Positions 18,293-27,781 of a stretch of DNA of 37,928 nucleotides are shown in pieces. Each line of letters opens with the position of its first letter. The first letter of the stretch is position 1. The stretch comes from Spirochaetota bacterium (GTDB taxonomy: Bacteria > Spirochaetota > B62-G9 > DRHN01). The translations under genes were made by a program, and so were the position numbers. Under the pieces are notes generated by a model, which saw only the letters and a list, made by a program, of their open reading frames with translations, searched no databases and was not told where the DNA came from. The stretch covers positions 1 through 37,928 of the forward strand of contig DRHN01000521.1 in assembly GCA_011049595.1 (NCBI GenBank), in the 5' to 3' direction.

Positions 18293-19453
18293 ATGTCAGA
18301 TAATTTGTTGATCACAAATTGCGAGCTTTTTTATTCAAAAGAAACAGCTGAAACAGTGTCTCTGGTAATCGAGGATGGTACTATTTCGGGGATTGAGAAA
18401 TCCGGGCGAGAAGATGTAAACCGGGTAACTCTCAACGCGGAAAACCGTATCATTGCCCCGGGTTTTATTGACGTGCATATTCAGGGCGCCGGCGGCGCGG
18501 ATGTGCTGGACAGCACGCCTGAGGCATTAAAGACAATCGCAAAGACCTGTGCCCGTTACGGAACTACAAGTTTTTTAGCGACAACGGTATATCGCCCTGA
18601 AGGGGATAACAGGCATCTGGGGGTTGTGGCCGACTGCACCGGGAAAGATCTTGGAGGCGCGAATCTTTTAGGGCTGCACCTTGAAGGCCCTTTTATTTGC
18701 CCCGAGAAGAGAGGTATGATATTACCTGAAAGTATTTGCGCTCCGTCAGGCCAGGTGTTGAAAAAAATTCTCGGTCTTTCAAAGGATACATTAAAGATCA
18801 TGACTATTGCGCCGGAGCTTGAGGGAAGCCTTGATACTATTAAACAGCTTGCGGCGTCAGGCGTGGTTGCATCATTCGGACATTCAAATGCCACATACGA
18901 TGAGGCTGTGAAAGGGATCGGGGCCGGAATATCCCATGTTACCCATCTGTTTAACGCGATGCCATCCCTTCATCACCGCGCACCGGGCCCTCTTTTGGCT
19001 ATTTTTAAAACAGAAACGGTGAGTGTCCAGGTTATCCCGGACGGTGTCCATCTTCACCCCAGGGTATTGAAATTCGCATATGAATTGATAGACGGCGACC
19101 GGTTTACGGCTATCACGGACGGTATGAGGCCCATGGGTCTTCCGGATGGCGTATACGTTTACAATGGTGTTGAATATGAATCAAAGAAGGGGGTGACACG
19201 ATATTTTGACGGTACTCTGATCGGGACTTCACTTGGTTTTATCCAGCTTGTTCTACGGCTTATGGAGTTTACGCACTGCACACTGGAGGCCGCCGTAAAA
19301 ACCGCGACGAAAAACCCGGCCAAAGCCCTGGGTGTCTGGAACCGCAAAGGTGCGATAGCGGTCGGAAAGGATGCCGATCTTGTTATCCTGGACCATGATT
19401 ATTCTGTGTGGGCAACGATCGTCGGAGGCAGGGTCGTTTTTAAGAAGAAATGA
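18293..19453 (+). CDS. nagA: N-acetylglucosamine-6-phosphate deacetylase
   Basis: 386 aa; 'IIAPGFIDVHIQGAGGADVLD', 'LLGLHLEGPFICPEKRG', 'SFGHSNATYDEA', 'THLFNAMPSLHHRAPG'. Confidence 0.95.
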   Translation: MSDNLLITNCELFYSKETAETVSLVIEDGTISGIEKSGREDVNRVTLNAENRIIAPGFIDVHIQGAGGADVLDSTPEALKTIAKTCARYGTTSFLATTVYRPEGDNRHLGVVADCTGKDLGGANLLGLHLEGPFICPEKRGMILPESICAPSGQVLKKILGLSKDTLKIMTIAPELEGSLDTIKQLAASGVVASFGHSNATYDEAVKGIGAGISHVTHLFNAMPSLHHRAPGPLLAIFKTETVSVQVIPDGVHLHPRVLKFAYELIDGDRFTAITDGMRPMGLPDGVYVYNGVEYESKKGVTRYFDGTLIGTSLGFIQLVLRLMEFTHCTLEAAVKTATKNPAKALGVWNRKGAIAVGKDADLVILDHDYSVWATIVGGRVVFKKK

Positions 19454-19494
19454 TTACGCGGGTTTCCCGGTTTTAAATGACATGGAGACCCAAA

Positions 19495-19757
19495 AATTAG
19501 TTCCCGGTGACAACTTCGCTTGCGACTAAGTCGGGCAAGCCCGACATCGTCGGGTGCCCCGAAGTAGCCGGTTGTAAACCGGCGTAGTCACCAGTTCACT
19601 TTATTGAGCTGCTTCACCGCGACTAATTAGTTCTATTTAACTGTTTATATTTTCCAAATTGATTATCTTAAGAATACTTAGTTAATTAAAAATACTAATT
19701 AAGCCGGGCAAGCCCGGCTACTACGTGTGCTACACGGCGTGGCACCAAGAACTAATT
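19495..19757 (+). repeat. Dispersed intergenic repeat, copy C (apparently composite)
   Basis: AATTAGTTCCCGGTGACAAC ... GGCACCAAGAACTAATT inverted ends; internal AATTAGTTC at 19625; hairpins GTCGGGCAAGCCCGAC, GCCGGTTGTAAACCGGC, GCCGGGCAAGCCCGGC. Confidence 0.82.
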
Positions 19758-19775
19758 ATACAAAGGAGAGAGGGC

Positions 19776-19991
19776 ATGGCAGACAGTGTTTACAAAGTCA
19801 TTGAGCTTGTAGGTACAAGTGATGTTTCATGGGAGCAGGCTGCTAAAAATGCAGTTGAAGCAGCAGGCAAAAGTCTCAAGAATTTGCGAATAGCGGAAAT
19901 AAACAAACTGGACATGAAAGTGGAGAACGGCGGTGTCACTGCTTTTCGTGCGAGGGTGAATCTGTCCTTTAAAATTGAAAATATCGTTTGA
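19776..19991 (+). CDS. Dodecin family flavin-binding protein
   Basis: MADSVYKVIELVGTSDVSWEQAAKNAVEAAGKSLKNLRIAEINKLDMKVENGGVTAFRARVNLSFKIE; SD AAGGAGAG upstream of ATG 19776. Confidence 0.95.
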   Translation: MADSVYKVIELVGTSDVSWEQAAKNAVEAAGKSLKNLRIAEINKLDMKVENGGVTAFRARVNLSFKIENIV

Positions 19992-20061
19992 AAAGGGCAA
20001 AATATTTACCGCGGTTCGGGGCTGCAGGGTAAAATAAAAGCCTGGTTGCTGCCGGTCCTGC

Positions 20062-23000
20062 TTAGCCCTGCAAATTACAGGCGTATTTTTTTGCCTGATA
20101 CATCATAGCCTGCAGCTTTGTGTCTATACTGGTATCTTCCTGGCCGTCATAGGCTATGTTTATCCACGGTATGTTGTTGAAATCTTTGCGGAAAATCGGA
20201 GTTACAGCCGTGGTGAAAGTTTCCGGCATACAGGTAAACGGCATGATGTTCACTATACCGGAAATCCCCGTTTTTACCTGACCGGCATGGCTTCCGAGAA
20301 GAATAGCCGGCTGCCCGTCGTAACTTTTGTCAATGTACGGGGAGCACAGCTCGAGGCATTCTTTAAGCTCTGTGTCCCGGAAAATATCTATATCGTCTTT
20401 TACAAGATCGACAAATCCTTTCTCAATTGAGTGCTGGTAGATCCACTGAATTTTTGATTTTATCAAACCCTTCAGGTTCCGGTTCCAGACACTGTCTCTC
20501 CAGTAGCGGTACGTTGAATAGGTTATCCATTCACGCATCGGGGTGACAAGAATTTCAGCACCGAGTTTTTCCAGTTTGTCCGCGATATACCCGTTGCAGG
20601 ACGGGTTGTCACGCATGTAAACTTCACCGGTGATCGATATTATGGGCCTTCTCGGGCTGTCAGTTACCGGGATCCCTTTAAAAGCCTCCCTCGCCCTGAC
20701 AAGGATATCAGTCATATCTTTTGCCCCGTTTACTATCGATCCTTCAAACTCGCGTAAATATTTTTGATAGGTCTTTTCAGTATCGCCTTTATTGGTTTCA
20801 TAAGGTCTTTTTTCCTGAAGAAACTTTCTCAAAATATCGACAATGATAATCCCTTTCCAGGCAAGTTTGCGGAATGTTGTCCCCTGGCCGTCCGACAGGC
20901 CTTCATAGGAATTATCGTTTCCCGGGGATATTATCTCAACATTGGTGTATCCAAGATGATCGAAAATTATCCTCTGCAGCTTGTTGTACTGCCCGAAACG
21001 GCAGGGCCCGTTGTGGTCCGGCATAAAGAAACTCGCCTTTTCCGGTTCGAATCCGAGTTCCAGTATTTTTCTCAAAAAAGCGCCCGTAGTGCATACAAAA
21101 GGAAAACATTCTTTCGAGGATGTGTGTTTTCTACCGAGCTCGAGTGATCTTTCATCCTGCGGCGGAAGGACCTGCGCGTTGACACCGCAGTGCCTCGATG
21201 CCGCGGCCAGCACGTAAGCATGATCGGACATATACGGGAAATACAGGACTCTGTCCTTATCAAAATGACTGCGCATCGAGCCGGGCAGGAAGCTTTTTTC
21301 TTTTTTCCTGATGGTCTGTCCGTTGCTTGAAAGGCTGTCAAGAAACGCCTCGCAGCGGGTGATCATACCGGCGTCAGCGCTGTGCTCATCGACTTCAAGC
21401 TGCAGATAAGGTTTGTCTTTCATTTCCTCCCGTACGAAGTGGATCAGAAACGAATCAGGACCGCATCTGAAATTCCCGAGAAACACAGCATTAAGATCTT
21501 TGTTTCTCGCGATTATCCTCGAGGCCGCCAGGATATTGCGTCCGTTCGGCCAGTACATCATGCTGTAGTCATTATATATGTTTTCCTCACTTAAAGGCAA
21601 AAAGTCGATCGGTATTGGAAGGACATCGAGATTTATGAGTTTTTCGACAAGATGGAGGTTCATCTCGGGATCATTTGTGTTGTAGGGTCTGCCGATGATG
21701 ACAACAGACTTCTTACCTTCGGGCAGATCTTTCAACACCTCATGCCCACGGGTTTCCAGTTTACGCTCAAACTCTGTCTGCGTCCGGTCGGCTTTCTTCA
21801 TGGCTTTCAGGGTCTTTGCTTTTGATATATTGAACTTCTCGCTCATATAAGATGAGATTTCCTTGTTCAAGATCTTTCCGGTGTACTTGAAATGGAACAC
21901 GGGGATCAGGAGCTTTTTTACAGCCTCGTTGTCCCTGAGGCCTGCTCTCGCCATGTACGGAAAGGTCTGCACCCAGGGGCAGTTGTAGTTTTTTGTTGGG
22001 TTGATCTTTTCGGCTTTTGAGTCGATTATGGACGGCAGGAAAATATAATCCGTGCCTTTTGTGAGCAGGTCGTACACATGCCCGTGCATTACGCCGCAGG
22101 GAAAGCATGTCTCTGCCTGCTGTTTTTCCAGGGACTCGGTTATGAGTTTGCGGTTAGTAGAGCTTGAAAGAACTATCCGGAACCCGAGCTCCTTAAAAAA
22201 CGTGCGCCAATAGGGAAACTGCTGATAAAAAACCATTAGCCCGCGGGGAATCCCGATCGTCGGTCGCCCGTCAGGGAGTTCTTCTGTGAAGTCGCCCAGC
22301 AGTAAATTCAGACGTTCCTTGAAAAGATTTGGAATATTTTTTCCTTTGCCTTTTCTCTCCTCCACCTCGTACCTTTCACACCTGCCGCCGTAGAAAAGGG
22401 GCTTGTCCTCACCTTCGATCTTTACACTGCGTATCTCGCACTGGTTGGAACAGTATTTACATGTAAAATTATTCACCGAATAAGAAGCCGCGCTGCGCCT
22501 GAATCCTTTAAACTTTGTCTCTTTGCCCTTTATAGTTTTTCTGGCAAGGATTGCGGCACCGATCGCGCCCGTTACATCGAAGTGGGGCGGAACTGTAATA
22601 GGTTTACCTGTCACTTTTTCAAAGGCTGCTATAACGGATTTGTTGTTTGTAACGCCGCCCTGAAAAAATATCCGGTTCCCGATGCGTTTTTTCCCTACAA
22701 CTTTCAGGATATAGTTGTAGACAATGGAATAGGCGAGACCGCTTATAAGGCTTTCCTTTTTTACGCCCGACTGTTGATGCGCGTTGAGATCGGATTCCAT
22801 GAACACGGTGCACCTGTCTCCCAGACGTGCAGGTTTGTCGGCTTCCAGCGCTATTTTCCCGAAATCTGTTATTTTGATATCGAGCTTTTCCGCCTGCTCT
22901 TCGAGGAAAGACCCGGTACCGGCCGCACAGACCTTGTTCATCTCAAAATCCACAACGATTCCGTTGTCAATGCTGATATACTTGGAGTCCTGTCCCCCGA

Positions 23001-24261
23001 TCTCGAATATCGTGTCAACTTTCGGATCGTAGGCTATTGCGGCGGTAGCCTGGGCCGTAATCTCGTTCTGGATCGTGTCCGCCCCGATGAAATCGCCTGT
23101 AAGGTAACGGCCCGAGCCGGTCGTTCCGACCGAAGTTACTCTGACCTTGTCGCCGATCTCATCGTATATTTCGGACAGCCCTTTTTTTATTGCTTCAAGC
23201 GGCCGGGATGCGGTTGGGAGATAACTTCTGGCTACGACATTGTTTTCATCATCGATCAGCACCACGTTTGTGCTTAATGAACCGACATCCAAACCCAGGG
23301 AAACTTCCAGCTTATCTTTTCCGGTATTTTTATACACCGTGTTTTTGTGAGCGTTTGAAGGGGGGTTTAATATGAGGCGCTCTAAATGATCATTATTTGT
23401 TGAGCTGCTTTTTAGATAATCGTCCAGATATTGCAGTCCCTTGAAGGAGCTTTTGATTTCCGGCGGGTTGTCGATAATGTGGAAAACGGAGCCGATAGCG
23501 CCCATTGAAGCATGATATTCGGGAATTATCATTTCCTGGGGACCCAGTTCGAAGATCTCCCTAAAGGCTCTGATCATGCCGGTGTTCGCTGCGACACCGC
23601 CCTGAAAACTTACAGGTTTATCAAGCGGCTTGCCGTGGGCGAGGCTGCTTTTGTAATTTCTCGCAACCGCGAAACACAGGCCCGCGACAATGTCGTAAAC
23701 TGGAGTGGCTATCTGCTGAAGGTGTATCATGTCGCTTTTCGCAAACACGCTGCACCTTCCGGCTATCCTCGGGGGGTTCTTCGATTTTAACGCGAGTTCA
23801 CCAAACTCCTTTTCTATCGAGACTTCTATCCGTTTTGCCTGCTGGTCCAGGAAAGAGCCTGTTCCGGCAGCGCAGATACTGTTCATTGCAAAATCGGTAA
23901 GGCCGGACCTGCCTTCACCCGTGTCCATAAAAATAAGTTTCGAATCCTCCCCACCCATTTCAATGATTGTTTTTACCTGCGGGTACAAGCAGTGCACGGA
24001 TGCTGCCTGGGCCACAAGCTCGTTTACGTAATAACCTCCTATCAGCTCGACACCAAGAAGACCGCCCGTGCCGGTAACGGCAATATCGGTTATGGTTTCA
24101 TATTCATATCTGTCCAGGATCCGTTCAAGAATTTTTTTTAATAGATGGAAGGGTTTTCCATGGCAGTAATCGTAATGAACTTCCACTACTTTCCGGTTAT
24201 TATCCATTATTACAGAATTAATAGACACTGACCCTATATCAAGACCAATGTAGTATTTCAT
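20062..24261 (-). CDS. Giant acyl-CoA dehydratase activase (two BadF/BadG/HgdC ASKHA ATPase domains) fused to a DUF2229/HgdB-like reductase region
   Basis: 1399 aa; two repeats of the activase signature (GLDIGSVSINSVIMD...NSICAAGTGSFLDQQA and GLDVGSLSTNVVLID...NKVCAAGTGSFLEEQA), then CKYCSNQCEI, 'TIGIPRGLMVFYQQFPYWRTFFKELGF', ETCFPCGVMHGH. Confidence 0.93.
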   Translation of the reverse strand: MKYYIGLDIGSVSINSVIMDNNRKVVEVHYDYCHGKPFHLLKKILERILDRYEYETITDIAVTGTGGLLGVELIGGYYVNELVAQAASVHCLYPQVKTIIEMGGEDSKLIFMDTGEGRSGLTDFAMNSICAAGTGSFLDQQAKRIEVSIEKEFGELALKSKNPPRIAGRCSVFAKSDMIHLQQIATPVYDIVAGLCFAVARNYKSSLAHGKPLDKPVSFQGGVAANTGMIRAFREIFELGPQEMIIPEYHASMGAIGSVFHIIDNPPEIKSSFKGLQYLDDYLKSSSTNNDHLERLILNPPSNAHKNTVYKNTGKDKLEVSLGLDVGSLSTNVVLIDDENNVVARSYLPTASRPLEAIKKGLSEIYDEIGDKVRVTSVGTTGSGRYLTGDFIGADTIQNEITAQATAAIAYDPKVDTIFEIGGQDSKYISIDNGIVVDFEMNKVCAAGTGSFLEEQAEKLDIKITDFGKIALEADKPARLGDRCTVFMESDLNAHQQSGVKKESLISGLAYSIVYNYILKVVGKKRIGNRIFFQGGVTNNKSVIAAFEKVTGKPITVPPHFDVTGAIGAAILARKTIKGKETKFKGFRRSAASYSVNNFTCKYCSNQCEIRSVKIEGEDKPLFYGGRCERYEVEERKGKGKNIPNLFKERLNLLLGDFTEELPDGRPTIGIPRGLMVFYQQFPYWRTFFKELGFRIVLSSSTNRKLITESLEKQQAETCFPCGVMHGHVYDLLTKGTDYIFLPSIIDSKAEKINPTKNYNCPWVQTFPYMARAGLRDNEAVKKLLIPVFHFKYTGKILNKEISSYMSEKFNISKAKTLKAMKKADRTQTEFERKLETRGHEVLKDLPEGKKSVVIIGRPYNTNDPEMNLHLVEKLINLDVLPIPIDFLPLSEENIYNDYSMMYWPNGRNILAASRIIARNKDLNAVFLGNFRCGPDSFLIHFVREEMKDKPYLQLEVDEHSADAGMITRCEAFLDSLSSNGQTIRKKEKSFLPGSMRSHFDKDRVLYFPYMSDHAYVLAAASRHCGVNAQVLPPQDERSLELGRKHTSSKECFPFVCTTGAFLRKILELGFEPEKASFFMPDHNGPCRFGQYNKLQRIIFDHLGYTNVEIISPGNDNSYEGLSDGQGTTFRKLAWKGIIIVDILRKFLQEKRPYETNKGDTEKTYQKYLREFEGSIVNGAKDMTDILVRAREAFKGIPVTDSPRRPIISITGEVYMRDNPSCNGYIADKLEKLGAEILVTPMREWITYSTYRYWRDSVWNRNLKGLIKSKIQWIYQHSIEKGFVDLVKDDIDIFRDTELKECLELCSPYIDKSYDGQPAILLGSHAGQVKTGISGIVNIMPFTCMPETFTTAVTPIFRKDFNNIPWINIAYDGQEDTSIDTKLQAMMYQAKKYACNLQG

Positions 24262-24624
24262 AGATGTTGTCCTTATAGAGGTTTAATAAAAGATCAAGTT
24301 AAGTCGACCATTGCGGTTAATTCCTTTTTAATCCGACCCCAACGATTAATTTAATAAAGATTTTGGTTATACATAAATATAATACGATTATCGACTATTA
24401 TTAATTGAATTTTTCATCAATAAAAAAGTATATTACAAATTAATTAAAAAATGCTGTAAGGACACATCGGGGACTGTGTAGCCCCTGAATTTTACAAAAT
24501 TCTATCCGGAACAAAAAATCTTTATTAAGATATTTTGAAATAATCGGAAAGTCAAAAGAAACATACAATTTTTGTAAGGTTAATATTGTTATATTACTAT
24601 ATCTTGAAACGGTGAATTAAAGAC

Positions 24625-25620
24625 ATGAAAATACTCTTGACCGGCGCAGATGGGTTTTTAGGCAGCAATCTTGTAAGGGAATTATTGGAAAGAGGCCATA
24701 AAGTCCGCGCGCTTGTGGAGCCCGGCCGTGAGAGCGCAAGCCTGAAGGGACTTGATGTGGAGATCTGTCAAGCGGATATTCTGGATCTCCGTAAAGTAAA
24801 AGACGCAGTAAACGGCTGTGGCTCCATTATTCACACGGCCGCAGTTACAGCAACATGGCCTTCACGTTCGAAAATTGTAAAAAAGGTCAATATACAGGGC
24901 ACAAGGAATATAATAGACGCAGCCAAAGAAAGAGGTGTGAGGAGGCTTGTATACGTAGGCTCAGCTAACTCTTTCGGTTTCGGTCCAAAAGAAGACCCTG
25001 GTGATGAAAAAAAACCTTACAGTGCATCCAGGTACGGCCTGGATTACTTTAATTCAAAACATCATGCGCAGTCAATGGTTTTGGAAGAGGTCAGGGATAA
25101 CGGGCTTAAAGCTGTAATCGTCAACCCCACCTTCATGGTCGGACCCTATGACGCAAAACCCGGCTTCGGTGTTATAATTCTTGCCATTTACATGGGGCGC
25201 ATGCCGGGATGCGCGGCCGGAGGCAGAAATTACATACATGTCAGGGATGTGGCAGTCGGAATAGCGAATGCCTATGAAAAGGGGCGGATAGGGGAATGCT
25301 ACATACTGGGAAACCGGAATTTATCCTACAGGGAACTTTTTGACATGATCGCGAATGAAATAGGAGCAAAGGTCCCAAAATTCAACTATCCCGGGATGCT
25401 TATAAAAATATACGGAATGAGCGCTTCTGTATTCGGTACGATCATGAAGAAAAAAAATGTCCTCAGCTTTACTCTGGCAAGGATCGCCTGCGATGAGCAC
25501 TATTACACGGCCCAAAAAGCGGTTAAAGAGCTGGGCTTACCCCAGACCCCAATAGAAACAGCAATAAAAGATGCGTTCCTCTGGTTTAAACAAAATGGAT
25601 ATCTTGAAAAAAAATTTTAA
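24625..25620 (+). CDS. NAD-dependent epimerase/dehydratase (extended SDR)
   Basis: 331 aa; 'ILLTGADGFLGSNLVRELLERGHKVRALV', YFNSK catalytic motif, 'NPTFMVGPYDAKPG'; HpnA/dihydroflavonol reductase-like. Confidence 0.9.
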   Translation: MKILLTGADGFLGSNLVRELLERGHKVRALVEPGRESASLKGLDVEICQADILDLRKVKDAVNGCGSIIHTAAVTATWPSRSKIVKKVNIQGTRNIIDAAKERGVRRLVYVGSANSFGFGPKEDPGDEKKPYSASRYGLDYFNSKHHAQSMVLEEVRDNGLKAVIVNPTFMVGPYDAKPGFGVIILAIYMGRMPGCAAGGRNYIHVRDVAVGIANAYEKGRIGECYILGNRNLSYRELFDMIANEIGAKVPKFNYPGMLIKIYGMSASVFGTIMKKKNVLSFTLARIACDEHYYTAQKAVKELGLPQTPIETAIKDAFLWFKQNGYLEKKF

Positions 25621-25670
25621 AAAAAACTCTTAAACCCAGGGTTTTGGATATCAGCTGCATGATATATCTA

Positions 25671-26483
25671 TCATCTATAAAATTTCGGAATATTTTTATA
25701 AGAAAATTTCAGCAAAAAGTCTGCCAGGCCTGGGGCAAGTCTGAAACCGGTCCGGGCTAATTTCCCGGGTATTGAAAGAGCAGTCTTGTATTTTTTTTTA
25801 GCTATGCATTTCATGATAGATCGGGCAACTTTCTTTTGAGGGGATTGAAAGGGGGGATCAACCTGGATAAGAGAGCCGTCGGCACTGTAAACCCGTTTGT
25901 CAGGGTCGTTCTCGACAAAACCAACGTAAATGATCCCGGCATGAACTCCGGTGCCGGTCAATTCGATCCTGATCGATTCTACCAATCCTGTAAGAGCCAT
26001 CTTCGCCGCGCTGTACGCTGAAGCAGCCGGCATCCCGTGGAGCCCTGCAAGGCTCGAAATAAAAAAAACACTGCCCCCTGTCTGTTTAAGGTGCGGCAGG
26101 GCGAACATAGACGGGTAAGCTGAGCCGAGGATGTTCCCTTCGATAACCTTCCTGAAGATATCGGGTTTTATCTCCTCAAATCCTGCCCTCATAATGGTTC
26201 CTGCATTATTAATAAGTACATCGATACGGCCCGTTTGGGCGCGAGCCTTTTCGATCAGGTTTCTGCTGTCTTCAGGGGAAGTCACATCGCCGGGGATTGA
26301 AAGGACCTGGTGGCCTTTTTTCTTCATCTCTTTTCTTGTCTGCTCCAATCTTTCAATGTTTCGTCCATTCAGGACGATCAGGGCCCCTGCTTCGGCGAGA
26401 GCGTAAGCAGTAGCCCTGCCAAGCCCGCGGCTTGATCCCGTAATAATAACGACCTTTTTATTAAAAAATTTGCTGCCTCGCAT
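25671..26483 (-). CDS. SDR family oxidoreductase
   Basis: 270 aa; 'VVIITGSSRGLGRATAYALAEAGA', 'NNAGTI', 'YSAAKMALTGLVESIRIEL'. Confidence 0.93.
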   Translation of the reverse strand: MRGSKFFNKKVVIITGSSRGLGRATAYALAEAGALIVLNGRNIERLEQTRKEMKKKGHQVLSIPGDVTSPEDSRNLIEKARAQTGRIDVLINNAGTIMRAGFEEIKPDIFRKVIEGNILGSAYPSMFALPHLKQTGGSVFFISSLAGLHGMPAASAYSAAKMALTGLVESIRIELTGTGVHAGIIYVGFVENDPDKRVYSADGSLIQVDPPFQSPQKKVARSIMKCIAKKKYKTALSIPGKLARTGFRLAPGLADFLLKFSYKNIPKFYR

Positions 26484-26664
26484 ATTATCCTCTTACACCA
26501 GTTAATAAAGGAAATATTATGCTAAGCAGGGTTTATTCGCAAGTAGTTTATTGACGGGGCAGGGTGAAATATTAGCTTTTAATGTACACTGCTTGACTAA
26601 TACTGAATGAAATTATAAATTTCAACCACCTGGTGTTTTAAATATATAAACAGGCAGCAGATAA

Positions 26665-27750
26665 ATGAGTCTGGAAAAATACGGCAAAACTTATTCCGGC
26701 TTTTTCAGCCAATACAATATTTCAACAAATATTACGGTAAATGACACTCCCCTGAAGATGAACGAGGTGCAGGCTGTCGGTCATGTTGACGATCTGGAAA
26801 AACTGCTTGAGAAATGCTCTGCCATGACTATTATCGAGCTTTGTGTTGAGTCGGAGAGGTATTTCAACAACTCGTTTGTCGGTGAGTCGTTTTTTTATTA
26901 CGTTATGGCGGGGCTCCAAAACGGCAGGGAGATGGATGAGATATCAAAAGAGTTTATGTCCATTGCGAAAATAGCGGAAAATCCTTATACCATACATCAG
27001 CTCCACGGGAGTTTTGTGCAGGACCATTCTAATGCGATTTTTGTGTTTCTGGACTGGGACGGTACTCTTGAAGTCTACGACAAGCAGGTTGGGAAGTTCA
27101 GACTGAGGGAGAACGTGTTATCGTTTCTGATGCATTACAAGCAGTTGAATAAAGATCTGGGTGTGAGTAAGTACAAGTTCATTATCACATCGGCAAGCCC
27201 CAATATCCACGAAAAAGTCAGAGCTTATCCGGATATATTCGATCTGGTCGACGGCATCTCATCTGTGACCGGTATTGCAAGGCTTTCGAAAGATAAGAAC
27301 AGGAACCAGGTTTTCGGCAAATTGTATACGGATATATGCAAGCGGCTTGGCATACCGTTCAGCCGCGCGATAGCGGTTACGGATTACTGGTTTGACAGGT
27401 CAGTGGAAAATACTTTTCCCATAAATACTATTGTCACTCCTCCGGAGATCTCTGCCGATCACTGGATCAAGATAATCGACACTTTTGAAAGAAAGGGAGA
27501 CGGTAATCTCTATATGGGTTTTACCGAGCTCAGGAGAAGCCCCTACGAGTTTAGAGATATCCCTATCCTCGATACCAGACAGATAGATTCTGTCAGGACT
27601 TATACTATCGGCAGCGGAATATTTCTTTTCAGAACAACTCTTCTGGGAGACTGCTTCTTTGTTCACCCGGGCGAAATCCCTCAGAACAAACCTGACTTTA
27701 TTGAAAAAAGCCTGCAGGGTGTATACAGGACCATTTTTAAAAAGTTTTAG
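26665..27750 (+). CDS. Uncharacterised protein with HAD-like phosphatase core
   Basis: 361 aa; 'FVFLDWDGTLEVYD' (DxDGT), 'FIITSASPN', 'AVTDYWFDRS'; N-terminal ~130 aa not recognised. Confidence 0.6.
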   Translation: MSLEKYGKTYSGFFSQYNISTNITVNDTPLKMNEVQAVGHVDDLEKLLEKCSAMTIIELCVESERYFNNSFVGESFFYYVMAGLQNGREMDEISKEFMSIAKIAENPYTIHQLHGSFVQDHSNAIFVFLDWDGTLEVYDKQVGKFRLRENVLSFLMHYKQLNKDLGVSKYKFIITSASPNIHEKVRAYPDIFDLVDGISSVTGIARLSKDKNRNQVFGKLYTDICKRLGIPFSRAIAVTDYWFDRSVENTFPINTIVTPPEISADHWIKIIDTFERKGDGNLYMGFTELRRSPYEFRDIPILDTRQIDSVRTYTIGSGIFLFRTTLLGDCFFVHPGEIPQNKPDFIEKSLQGVYRTIFKKF

Positions 27751-27781
27751 GGCTGTTTTTTCCAAAATTTGACGCCGGCAC

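Noticed and set aside
22582-23277. 231-aa plus-strand ORF opposite the 1399-aa activase
   Set aside because: Antisense shadow of a conserved coding region.
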